Below are positions 57,466 to 64,000 of a DNA stretch of 64,000 bases, piece after piece. Every line of letters begins with the position of its first letter. Position 1 is the stretch's first letter. The position numbers were made by a program, and so were the translations under genes. The stretch is from Lelliottia sp. JS-SCA-14 (GTDB lineage: Bacteria > Pseudomonadota > Gammaproteobacteria > Enterobacterales > Enterobacteriaceae): the NCBI RefSeq assembly GCF_035593345.1, contig NZ_CP141606.1, positions 3,224,001 through 3,288,000 on the forward strand, written 5' to 3'. Under the pieces are notes generated by a model. That model was not told where the DNA came from, searched no databases, and saw only the letters and a program-made list of their open reading frames with translations.

Positions 57466-58266
57466 TTAAGCGGCTATCGGGGTCTGGGTTCGGTATTCTA
57501 CCGGACTCAGACCTTTTAATTTCAGACTGATCCGCTCGTTGTTATAGTAATGGATATAGTCCTCTATCGCCTTCCTCAGTTCATTCAGATTGCTGAACCT
57601 GTTCAGGTAAAAACACTCCGATTTCAGTGTGCCGAAGAAGTTCTCCATTACCGCGTTATCCAGGCAGTTTCCCTTGCGCGACATGCTTTGTGTCATACCC
57701 TTCGCCTTTAACTTTGCCTGATAACCTGCCATTCGATATTGCCAGCCCTGATCCGTGTGCAGCAACGGTGCATCCTCCGGTTCGAGCACTGAGAATGCAT
57801 CATGCAGCATCGTATTAACCATCTCCATCACCGGCCTTTCCGACAGGCTGTATGAGATAATCTCCCGGTTAAACAGATCGAGAACCGGCGACAGGTACAG
57901 CTTTTTACCCTGCACCGAGAACTCGGTAACATCCGTGACCCATTTTTCATTGGCTTTCGATGCACCGAAGTTCCGGCCCAGGATATTGGGTGCAGCCTTG
58001 CCCACCTCACCTTTCCAGGCACGATATTTCTTCACCCTTATCAGAGAGCGGAGCGACAGCTCTGCCATCAGCCGCTGCACTGTTTTATGGTTTACCAGCA
58101 ACCCTAGTTTTCTCAATGAGAGCGTGATCCTGCGGTAGCCATAACGCCCTTTGTGATAGTGGTAAATCTCTCTGATTTTGTCTTTCAGCCCGGCATGCCT
58201 GTCCATTCGCTTCAGCGCATTTATATTGTGATACCACGTACTGCGGGACATGTCCGCCGCACGCAA
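57466..58266 (-). CDS. IS3-family transposase OrfB (DDE integrase core)
   Basis: This 266-residue part carries the rve integrase fold. Catalytic residues are Asp in WVTDVTEF, Asp in LLHTDQGWQYR and Glu in DNAVMENFFGTLKSE (DDE with the family's 35-residue spacing). The open frame continues upstream of this ATG to about 58330 (KRQKAVIISELRLEYALSDL), so the real product is an OrfAB fusion made by a -1 frameshift. Confidence 0.92.
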   Translation of the reverse strand: MRAADMSRSTWYHNINALKRMDRHAGLKDKIREIYHYHKGRYGYRRITLSLRKLGLLVNHKTVQRLMAELSLRSLIRVKKYRAWKGEVGKAAPNILGRNFGASKANEKWVTDVTEFSVQGKKLYLSPVLDLFNREIISYSLSERPVMEMVNTMLHDAFSVLEPEDAPLLHTDQGWQYRMAGYQAKLKAKGMTQSMSRKGNCLDNAVMENFFGTLKSECFYLNRFSNLNELRKAIEDYIHYYNNERISLKLKGLSPVEYRTQTPIAA

Positions 58267-58307
58267 AAGATCACTGAGCGCATACTCCAGCCTTAGCTCA
58301 CTGATTA

Positions 58308-58829
58308 TTACGGCTTTCTGCCGTTTTTCTCGCTTTGAACTAAGGCCTTCAGCTTTTTTAGGTAGGCATTCTCTGCGCGCAGGTAACGAAGTTCAGCCCG
58401 CAACTCTTCAGGAGATAACTTTTCCAGCGCAGCATCGGTAAGTGGAGGTGTTTTTTTGGGTTTTGTCATGTCCTTGCTCCGGCCAGGTTTTATGCTCAGA
58501 AGTCCTTTTTCACCTGCGTCTTTGTAGACATTCACCCAGTGCCGGACAACGGTTTCAGTGGAGATATTAAACCGTGCGGCAGCTTCGCGCATCGAAAGTT
58601 CTTCAGCGAGAACAGTGCGTACGACAGCAATCCGGAACGCCGGAGAATGGCGGTCATTTTTCCAGGTAATGCCATCAATACCGTGGAGTTGCCAGGCTCT
58701 TACCCAGCGTCGCACTGATGTTCTTTCAACCCCAAAACGTTCAGCGGTACGATGTGTTCCATCTTTTCCGGCAAGGTAGTGATTGACTACAGCTAATCTG
58801 GTTTCGAGGGAATATTTTGGCTTTGCCAT
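58308..58829 (-). CDS. IS3-family OrfA (helix-turn-helix protein)
   Basis: This 173-residue protein has the length of IS150 InsJ. Two helix-turn-helix repeats (RTAERFGVERTSVRRWVRAW and MREAAARFNISTETVVRHWV) and a C-terminal leucine-zipper-like stretch (EELRAELRYLRAENAYLKKLKAL) fit the DNA-binding part of the transposase. The ATG at 58829 matches InsJ; a TTG start at 58862 is possible. The frameshift window reads GAG AAA AAC just before the orfA end (58323-58331). Confidence 0.9.
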   Translation of the reverse strand: MAKPKYSLETRLAVVNHYLAGKDGTHRTAERFGVERTSVRRWVRAWQLHGIDGITWKNDRHSPAFRIAVVRTVLAEELSMREAAARFNISTETVVRHWVNVYKDAGEKGLLSIKPGRSKDMTKPKKTPPLTDAALEKLSPEELRAELRYLRAENAYLKKLKALVQSEKNGRKP

Positions 58830-58883
58830 AAAAAACTGCACCTTACTCAGTTGGGTGTCCAACTTTTGGGGTGCAGTCCATTC

Positions 58884-58897
58884 GCGGGCATTTTTTT
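58884..58897 (+). terminator. Right half of the split nrdAB-yfaE terminator
   Basis: GCGGGCATTTTTTT supplies the 3' arm and T-run of the yfaE terminator; it lies 1461 bases from the left arm, beyond the IS. It abuts the glpT stop (58896-58898). Confidence 0.85.
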
Positions 58898-60248
58898 ATC
58901 CGCGTTTCTGCATCATCTCGGCATGATGACGCTTCTCGCCAATCATCACCACGATCAACAGCAACACCGCCATCACGCTGCCGCCAATCATCACCATAAA
59001 GCCACCGTCCCAGCCGAAGAAATCGACCGTGTAGCCAACAATGGCGCTGGCCGCGACCGACCCGCCGAGATAGCCAAACAGACCGGTAAAGCCCGCGGCG
59101 GTTCCTGCGGCTTTCTTCGGTGCCAGCTCCAGAGCATGCAGACCGATCAGCATCACCGGGCCGTAAATCAGGAAGCCAATCACGATCATACAGGCCATAT
59201 CCACGCCTGGATTACCCGGAGGGTTGAGCCAGTAAACGACCGTCGCGATGGTCACCAGAGTCATAAAGAACACGCCCGTTGCGCCACGGTTGCCTTTGAA
59301 CACTTTGTCCGACATCCAGCCGCAAATCAGCGTCCCCGGGATCCCGGCGTATTCATACAGGAAATAGGCCCACGAGGACTTATCCAGCGCGAAATGCTTC
59401 ACCTCTTTCAGGTAGGTCGGCGACCAGTCGAGGATGCCGTAGCGCAGCAGATAGACAAACACGTTCGCCACCGCGATATACCACAGCAGTTTGTTTGGCA
59501 GGACGTATTTCATGAAGATCTGCTTCGCCGTCAGCTCCTCTTCATGCTGCTCGCTGTAGTCATCCGGATAGTCGTTTTTATACTCTTCAATCGGCGGCAG
59601 ACCGCAGGACTGCGGCGTGTCGCGCATCAGGGCGAAGGCAATCATCGCCACCAGAATCGCGCCGAACGCCGGCATGTACAGCGCCGCTTTCCAGTCGTTA
59701 AACCACGCCATTCCCAGCAGGAACAGCAGCGGTGGAATACCGCCGCCGACGTTATGGGCGCAGTTCCACACCGACACAATCCCGCCGCGCTCTTTCTGCG
59801 ACCACCAGTGAACCATGGTGCGTCCGCACGGCGGCCATCCCATCCCCTGGAACCAGCCGCAGACAAACAGCAGAACAAACATCACCGCGATGCTCGACGT
59901 CGCCCAGGGCACAAAGCCCATAAACAGCATCACCGCCGCCGCGAGGATCAGCCCCGCCGGTAAGAAGACGCGCGGGTTAGAGCGATCCGAGACGGATCCC
60001 ATAATGAATTTAGAAAAACCATAGGCGATGGAAATGCCGGACAGGGCAAAACCTAAGTCACCGCGTGAAAAACCCTGCTCGACCAGGTACGGCATCGCCA
60101 GCGCGAAGTTTTTACGCACCAGGTAGTAGGCGGCATAGCCAAAGAAAATCCCGAGGAAGATTTGCCAGCGCAGGCGGCGATAGAGCGGGTCGACTTCTGC
60201 TTCTGGCAGACGCGCCCGATGCGGGGCAGGTTTGAAGATACTGAGCAT
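58896..60248 (-). CDS. glpT: Glycerol-3-phosphate:phosphate antiporter GlpT
   Basis: This 450-residue MFS protein (E. coli 452) exchanges external sn-glycerol 3-phosphate for phosphate and is the main fosfomycin entry route. Twelve membrane segments; Arg45-type residue in [18 protein letters not shown] and Arg269-type in [15 protein letters not shown] line the substrate site. I chose the ATG at 60248 after GGAGG, aligned with E. coli. There is no glpQ after it; it converges with yfaE across the IS. Divergent from glpA, sharing GlpR/CRP control. Confidence 0.95.
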   Translation of the reverse strand: MLSIFKPAPHRARLPEAEVDPLYRRLRWQIFLGIFFGYAAYYLVRKNFALAMPYLVEQGFSRGDLGFALSGISIAYGFSKFIMGSVSDRSNPRVFLPAGLILAAAVMLFMGFVPWATSSIAVMFVLLFVCGWFQGMGWPPCGRTMVHWWSQKERGGIVSVWNCAHNVGGGIPPLLFLLGMAWFNDWKAALYMPAFGAILVAMIAFALMRDTPQSCGLPPIEEYKNDYPDDYSEQHEEELTAKQIFMKYVLPNKLLWYIAVANVFVYLLRYGILDWSPTYLKEVKHFALDKSSWAYFLYEYAGIPGTLICGWMSDKVFKGNRGATGVFFMTLVTIATVVYWLNPPGNPGVDMACMIVIGFLIYGPVMLIGLHALELAPKKAAGTAAGFTGLFGYLGGSVAASAIVGYTVDFFGWDGGFMVMIGGSVMAVLLLIVVMIGEKRHHAEMMQKRG

Positions 60249-60343
60249 AACAGCCTCCGTGGCCATGTATTGAATTGCCGGGCGTTATACATCACCCCGG
60301 CTCCAGAGAGGCGGGGATGTTAAATAATCACAACGATTGTTAC

Positions 60344-60359
60344 TGTGAATCAACGCACG
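60344..60359. promoter_or_regulatory. CRP-like site in the glpT/glpA region
   Basis: TGTGA-ATCAAC-GCACG has a perfect left half and a 3-of-5 right half of TGTGA-N6-TCACA. It lies 95 bases upstream of the glpT start. Confidence 0.5.
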
Positions 60360-60433
60360 AATTGTTACAGAAATATGACACAGTGCGCAAAAAGGCGCAC
60401 GGAATCACGTTTCATTTTCGTATTATGCTCGAT

Positions 60434-60453
60434 TATGTTCGAAATCAAACAAA
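60434..60453. promoter_or_regulatory. GlpR operator
   Basis: TATGTTCGAAATCAAACAAA matches the GlpR consensus WATGTTCGWTWWCGAACATW at 17 of 20 positions. A further CGAACAT half-site lies at 60485-60491 directly upstream of the glpA start. The region 60249-60504 is otherwise gene-free. Confidence 0.75.
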
Positions 60454-60504
60454 CCCCATTTTTGATGTGGCTAAATGGTAAAAAAACGAACATGAGGGAA
60501 GACA

Positions 60505-62133
60505 ATGACAATCCGCGATCCTCGTTACAGCGATGTGATTATCATTGGCGGCGGCGCAACGGGCGCCGGAATGGCGCGGGACTGCGCCCTGCGAGGCTTG
60601 AGCGTGACGCTCCTCGAGCGTCATGACATTGCCACCGGTGCAACCGGGCGTAACCACGGCCTGCTCCACAGCGGCGCGCGCTACGCCGTCACCGATAACG
60701 AATCCGCGCGCGAGTGCATTGCCGAAAATCAGATCCTCAAACGCATCGCCCGCCACTGCATTGAGCCGACCAGCGGCCTGTTTATCACCCTGCCCGAAGA
60801 CGATCTCGCCTTTCAGCAAACCTTTATTACCGCCTGCACGGAGGCCGGGATTTCCGCCGAAGCAATCGATCCTCAGCTTGCCCGACGCATCGAACCGGCG
60901 GTAAACCCTGCGCTGCTGGGCGCGGTGAAAGTTCCCGACGGCACCGTCGACCCCTTCCGTCTGACGGCGGCCAACATGCTCGACGCCCGTGAGCACGGCG
61001 CGACCGTTCTGACCGCCCACGAAGTGACGGGGCTGATCCGCGAAGGCGACAGAGTGCGGGGCGTGCGCGTCTACGACCATCTCTACGGGGAACACAGCGC
61101 GTTGTACGCCAGCGTGGTGGTGAACGCGGCGGGGATCTGGGGCCAACGCATTGCCGAATATGCGGATCTCTCCATTCGCATGTTCCCGGCCAAAGGCTCG
61201 CTGTTGATCCTCGATCATCGCATCAACAATCACGTCATCAACCGCTGTCGCAAACCGTCTGACGCCGACATCCTGGTGCCCGGCGATACCATCTCTCTGA
61301 TTGGCACCACCTCCACGCACATTGATTACAACGACATCGACAGCAACCGCGTCACCGCCGAAGAGGTGGATATCCTGCTGCGCGAGGGGGAAAAACTGGC
61401 CCCGATCATGGCGCAAACCCGCATTCTGCGCGCCTATGCCGGTGTGCGTCCGCTGGTCGCCAGCGATGACGACCCGAGCGGACGCAACGTCAGCCGCGGG
61501 ATTGTTTTGCTGGATCACGCCGCGCGCGACGGGCTGGAAGGCTTTATCACCATCACCGGTGGCAAGCTGATGACCTACCGTCTGATGGCCCAGTGGGCGA
61601 CGGACGCCGTGTGCCGCAAGCTGGGCAATACGCAGCCCTGCACCACCGCGGAACGTCCGCTGCCCGGTTCGCAGGAGCCGACCGAAAAAACGCTACAAAA
61701 AATCATCTCCCTGCCCGCACCGCTGCGCGGTTCAGCCATTTACCGTCACGGGGATCGCACGCCCGTCTGGCTTGGGCAAGGACGTCTCAGCCGCAGCCTG
61801 GTGTGTGAATGCGAAGCCGTCACGGCGGGGGAAGTGCAGTACGCGGTCGAAAACCTGACGGTCAATAATCTGCTCGATTTGCGTCGCCGCACCCGAGTGG
61901 GGATGGGCACCTGTCAGGGCGAGCTGTGCGCCTGCCGCGCGGCAGGTCTTCTGCAACGGTTTAACGTGACCACCTCAGCGCAATCACTGACGCAGCTCAG
62001 CGAGTTCCTCAACGAGCGCTGGAAAGGGGTGCAGCCTATCGCCTGGGGCGACGCGCTGCGCGAAAGCGAATTTACCCGCTGGGTCTATCAGGGTCTGTGC
62101 GGACTGGAAAAGGAGCAGCACGATGAAGTTTGA
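60505..62133 (+). CDS. glpA: Anaerobic glycerol-3-phosphate dehydrogenase, subunit A
   Basis: This 542-residue catalytic flavoprotein equals E. coli GlpA in length. The FAD motif is [20 protein letters not shown] (about 9-28). The C-terminal BFD-like [2Fe-2S] part is visible (CECEAV ... [16 protein letters not shown], about 435-480). With GlpB and GlpC it oxidises glycerol 3-phosphate to DHAP and passes electrons to menaquinone in anaerobic growth. GAGGGAAG precedes the ATG. It overlaps glpB by 11 bases. Confidence 0.97.
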   Translation: MTIRDPRYSDVIIIGGGATGAGMARDCALRGLSVTLLERHDIATGATGRNHGLLHSGARYAVTDNESARECIAENQILKRIARHCIEPTSGLFITLPEDDLAFQQTFITACTEAGISAEAIDPQLARRIEPAVNPALLGAVKVPDGTVDPFRLTAANMLDAREHGATVLTAHEVTGLIREGDRVRGVRVYDHLYGEHSALYASVVVNAAGIWGQRIAEYADLSIRMFPAKGSLLILDHRINNHVINRCRKPSDADILVPGDTISLIGTTSTHIDYNDIDSNRVTAEEVDILLREGEKLAPIMAQTRILRAYAGVRPLVASDDDPSGRNVSRGIVLLDHAARDGLEGFITITGGKLMTYRLMAQWATDAVCRKLGNTQPCTTAERPLPGSQEPTEKTLQKIISLPAPLRGSAIYRHGDRTPVWLGQGRLSRSLVCECEAVTAGEVQYAVENLTVNNLLDLRRRTRVGMGTCQGELCACRAAGLLQRFNVTTSAQSLTQLSEFLNERWKGVQPIAWGDALRESEFTRWVYQGLCGLEKEQHDEV

Positions 62134-63382
62134 TACGGTGATTATCGGCGGCGGTCTGGCCGGGCTGATGTGCGGTCTGAAGCTGACGCAACGCGGCCAG
62201 CGCTGCGCCATCATCACGCGCGGTCAAAGTGCGCTGCATTTTTCGTCCGGCTCGCTGGACCTGCTCGGCGCGATGGCCGACGGGTCACCCGTTCAGAATC
62301 CGCTGACGGCGCTGGAAAACCCGCAGGCCCTGCCGCCAGAACACCCTTATCGTCGGGTGGGCATCGACAATATTTCCCGTCTGGCACTGGAAACCGAAGC
62401 GCTGCTCGCGGCGTGCGGCACGCGCTTAAAGGGCAACGCCGGGCAAAACCATCAGCGCGTCACGCCGCTGGGCACCCTGCGTAGCGCGTGGCTCAGCCCG
62501 GAAGAGGTGCCTGTCGCCCCCGCGCAAACCCAGCGCGTTCGCGTCGTCGGCATTAGCGGCTTTCTTGATTTTCAGGCCCACCTCGCCGCCGCCTCGCTGC
62601 GTCATCAGGGGATCGAGGCGGACACCGTCGAAATTGAGCTGCCGGAGCTGGATGTCCTGCGCGACAACGCCAGTGAGTTTCGCGCGGTGAATATCGCCCG
62701 TCTGCTGGATAACGACGTTCACTGGACGACGCTTTACGACGCTTTAAAACCGCTGGCGCAGGACGTCGACGCGCTGTACATGCCCGCCTGCTTTGGGCTG
62801 ACGGATAACCGTCTATGGCGCTGGCTCTCCGACCGCCTCCCCTGCCCGCTGCATCTCCTGCCTACGCTTCCCCCTTCCGTACCGGGAATTCGTCTCCATA
62901 ATCAGCTCCAGCGTCAGTTTGTCGCCCAGGGCGGTGTGTGGATGGCGGGCGATGAGGTCAAAAAAGTGTCGCTGGAGGAAGGCAAAGCCACCGCAGTCTG
63001 GACGCGCAACCACGACGATATCCCGCTGCGCGCCCGTTTCGTGGTGCTGGCGAGCGGGAGCTTCTTCAGCAACGGCCTGCTCAGCACCCGCGAAGGCATT
63101 CGCGAGGCGGTAATGGGCCTCGACGTACGCCAGAGCGCCTCGCGCGCCGACTGGTATCAGAGCGATTTCTTTACCCCACAACCGTGGCAGCAGTTCGGGG
63201 TCATTACCGACGACTGCCTGCGTCCGCAGCTTTCCGGCGTCGCCGTCGACAATCTTTACGCCATAGGTTCGGTGCTCGGCGGTTTTGACCCGATAGCCCA
63301 GGGCTGCGGCGGCGGTGTGTGCGCCATTACCGCGCTGGCGGTAGCCGAACAGATTTGCCAGCGTGCGGGAGAACACCCATGA
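62123..63382 (+). CDS. glpB: Anaerobic glycerol-3-phosphate dehydrogenase, subunit B
   Basis: This 419-residue FMN/FAD-fold subunit matches E. coli GlpB in length. The nucleotide-binding motif is [19 protein letters not shown] (about 3-21). A second motif, [20 protein letters not shown], lies near residue 375. It forms the soluble GlpAB dimer held to the membrane by GlpC. It overlaps glpA by 11 bases and glpC by 4 bases (ATGA), so the three are translationally coupled. Confidence 0.96.
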   Translation: MKFDTVIIGGGLAGLMCGLKLTQRGQRCAIITRGQSALHFSSGSLDLLGAMADGSPVQNPLTALENPQALPPEHPYRRVGIDNISRLALETEALLAACGTRLKGNAGQNHQRVTPLGTLRSAWLSPEEVPVAPAQTQRVRVVGISGFLDFQAHLAAASLRHQGIEADTVEIELPELDVLRDNASEFRAVNIARLLDNDVHWTTLYDALKPLAQDVDALYMPACFGLTDNRLWRWLSDRLPCPLHLLPTLPPSVPGIRLHNQLQRQFVAQGGVWMAGDEVKKVSLEEGKATAVWTRNHDDIPLRARFVVLASGSFFSNGLLSTREGIREAVMGLDVRQSASRADWYQSDFFTPQPWQQFGVITDDCLRPQLSGVAVDNLYAIGSVLGGFDPIAQGCGGGVCAITALAVAEQICQRAGEHP

Positions 63383-64000
63383 ACGATACCCGTTTTGAAA
63401 GCTGCATCAAATGCACCCTCTGCACCACCGTCTGCCCGGTCAGCAGCGTGAACCCTCGCTATCCCGGTCCGAAACAGGCCGGGCCGGACGGCGAGCGTCT
63501 GCGCCTGAAAGATGGCGCCCTGTACGATGAGGCGCTCAAATACTGCATCAACTGTAAGCGCTGCGAGGTCGCCTGCCCGTCTGACGTCAAAATCGGCGAT
63601 ATCATTCAGCGCGCACGGGCGCAGTACAGCACGCAAAAACCGACCCTGCGGGATGCGATTCTGAGCCACACGGATCTGATGGGCAGCGTCTCTACCCCGT
63701 TCGCCCCGCTGGTCAATGCGGCCACCGCCCTGAAACCGGTGCGCAAGCTGCTCGACGTGGCGCTTAAAATCGATCATCACCGCAGCCTGCCGAAATACTC
63801 CCACGGCACCTTCCGCCGCTGGTATCAATCTGTCGCCGCTGAACAGGCGCAATACGCCGACCAGGCCGCGTTTTTCCACGGCTGTTACGTGAACTATAAC
63901 CACCCGCAGCTGGGCAAAGATCTGGTCAGCGTACTGAATGCGATGGGCACCGGCGTGCAGTTGCTGAACAAAGAGAAGTGCTGCGGCGTGCCGCTGATTG
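63379..64000 (+). CDS. glpC: Anaerobic glycerol-3-phosphate dehydrogenase, subunit C (truncated by window edge)
   Basis: 207 codons of the iron-sulphur membrane-anchor subunit are in the window; the rest is beyond the edge. Two [4Fe-4S] motifs are visible: [16 protein letters not shown] (about residues 9-24) and [13 protein letters not shown] (about 57-69). The first CCG-type cysteine-rich motif begins at [10 protein letters not shown] where the window stops. It carries electrons from GlpAB to the quinone pool. Confidence 0.96.
   Translation, partial: MNDTRFESCIKCTLCTTVCPVSSVNPRYPGPKQAGPDGERLRLKDGALYDEALKYCINCKRCEVACPSDVKIGDIIQRARAQYSTQKPTLRDAILSHTDLMGSVSTPFAPLVNAATALKPVRKLLDVALKIDHHRSLPKYSHGTFRRWYQSVAAEQAQYADQAAFFHGCYVNYNHPQLGKDLVSVLNAMGTGVQLLNKEKCCGVPLI

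Larger units (their letters stand above)
57434..58880 (-). mobile_element. IS3-family insertion sequence, IS150-type, intact (1447 bp)
   Basis: The inverted ends are TGGACTGACCCCATAAAGTTGGACA and TGGACTGCACCCCAAAAGTTGGACA (shown at most 20 bases: TGGACTG...AGTTGGACA), about 24 of 26 positions alike. It holds orfA and orfB on the minus strand with a frameshift overlap, as in the IS150 group. It is inserted in the loop of the nrdAB-yfaE terminator with a 3-bp duplication. The orfs look complete, so it may be active. Its two genes face the same way as glpT, whose transcripts can run into them. Confidence 0.92.
57431..58883. repeat. 3-bp target-site duplication TTC around the IS
   Basis: TTC at 57431-57433 and 58881-58883 directly border the element. 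Three- to four-base duplications are normal for this IS family. Confidence 0.75.

Noticed and set aside
1..64000. CRISPR array, toxin-antitoxin pair or defence system
   Set aside because: I saw no regularly spaced repeats, cas-like genes or restriction genes in the window.

Overview
The window is a chromosomal segment of a gamma-proteobacterium of the family Enterobacteriaceae. Nearly every gene is a close homologue of an Escherichia coli K-12 gene, in K-12 order (yeiH-nfo-fruAKB-setB-yeiW-yeiP ... glpT-glpABC). Differences from K-12 point to the Enterobacter/Lelliottia/Leclercia neighbourhood: uxuA lies between yeiP and yeiQ, an mgtE-type Mg2+ transporter and a SulP transporter lie between mqo and yojI, and rcsC is directly next to gyrA. 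The genus is an inference. I have no database result.

Layout: 1-5.3 kb holds the end of yeiH, nfo, and the fructose PTS operon fruBKA with two Cra-type operators. 5.5-13.6 kb holds setB, yeiW, the EF-P paralogue yeiP, a divergent uxuA/yeiQ pair with a UxuR/ExuR-like operator, the zinc GTPase gene yeiR, lpxT and mepS. 13.7-21.3 kb holds the c-di-GMP phosphodiesterase gene pdeN, the complete microcin C/peptide ABC importer yejABEF, and yejG. 21.6-22.3 kb is a 660-bp element without a transposase gene, with IS4-like ends and an 11-bp target duplication. 22.3-29.9 kb holds bcr, rsuA, radD, rplY, yejK, yejL, yejM and tRNA-Pro(GGG).

29.9-31.4 kb is a small accessory patch: a LexA-boxed dinI-like gene, an IprA-like regulator and a small membrane protein. 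In K-12 the narP-ccm-nap block lies here. 31.6-41.4 kb holds eco, mqo, a SulP transporter, mgtE, yojI, and the ada-alkB adaptive-response operon with apbE upstream. 41.5-49.6 kb is the envelope-regulation block ompC/micF/rcsD/rcsB/rcsC. 49.8-57.4 kb holds gyrA, ubiG and the class Ia ribonucleotide reductase operon nrdAB-yfaE, with NrdR and DnaA boxes upstream. A complete IS3-family (IS150-type) insertion sequence then sits in the loop of the hairpin that ends nrdAB-yfaE. 58.9-64 kb is the divergent glpT / glpABC glycerol-3-phosphate regulon, with glpC cut by the window edge.

Functional themes are sugar and hexuronate uptake, peptide import, outer-membrane and envelope-stress control (mepS, lpxT, yejM, ompC-micF, rcs), DNA repair and precursor supply (nfo, radD, ada, alkB, dinI-like, gyrA, nrdAB), and glycerol-3-phosphate respiration. 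The two mobile insertions are the most unusual features: the orphan IS4-like element with a highly structured interior, and the IS150-type copy that splits a terminator hairpin. No CRISPR array, prophage or defence island is visible.
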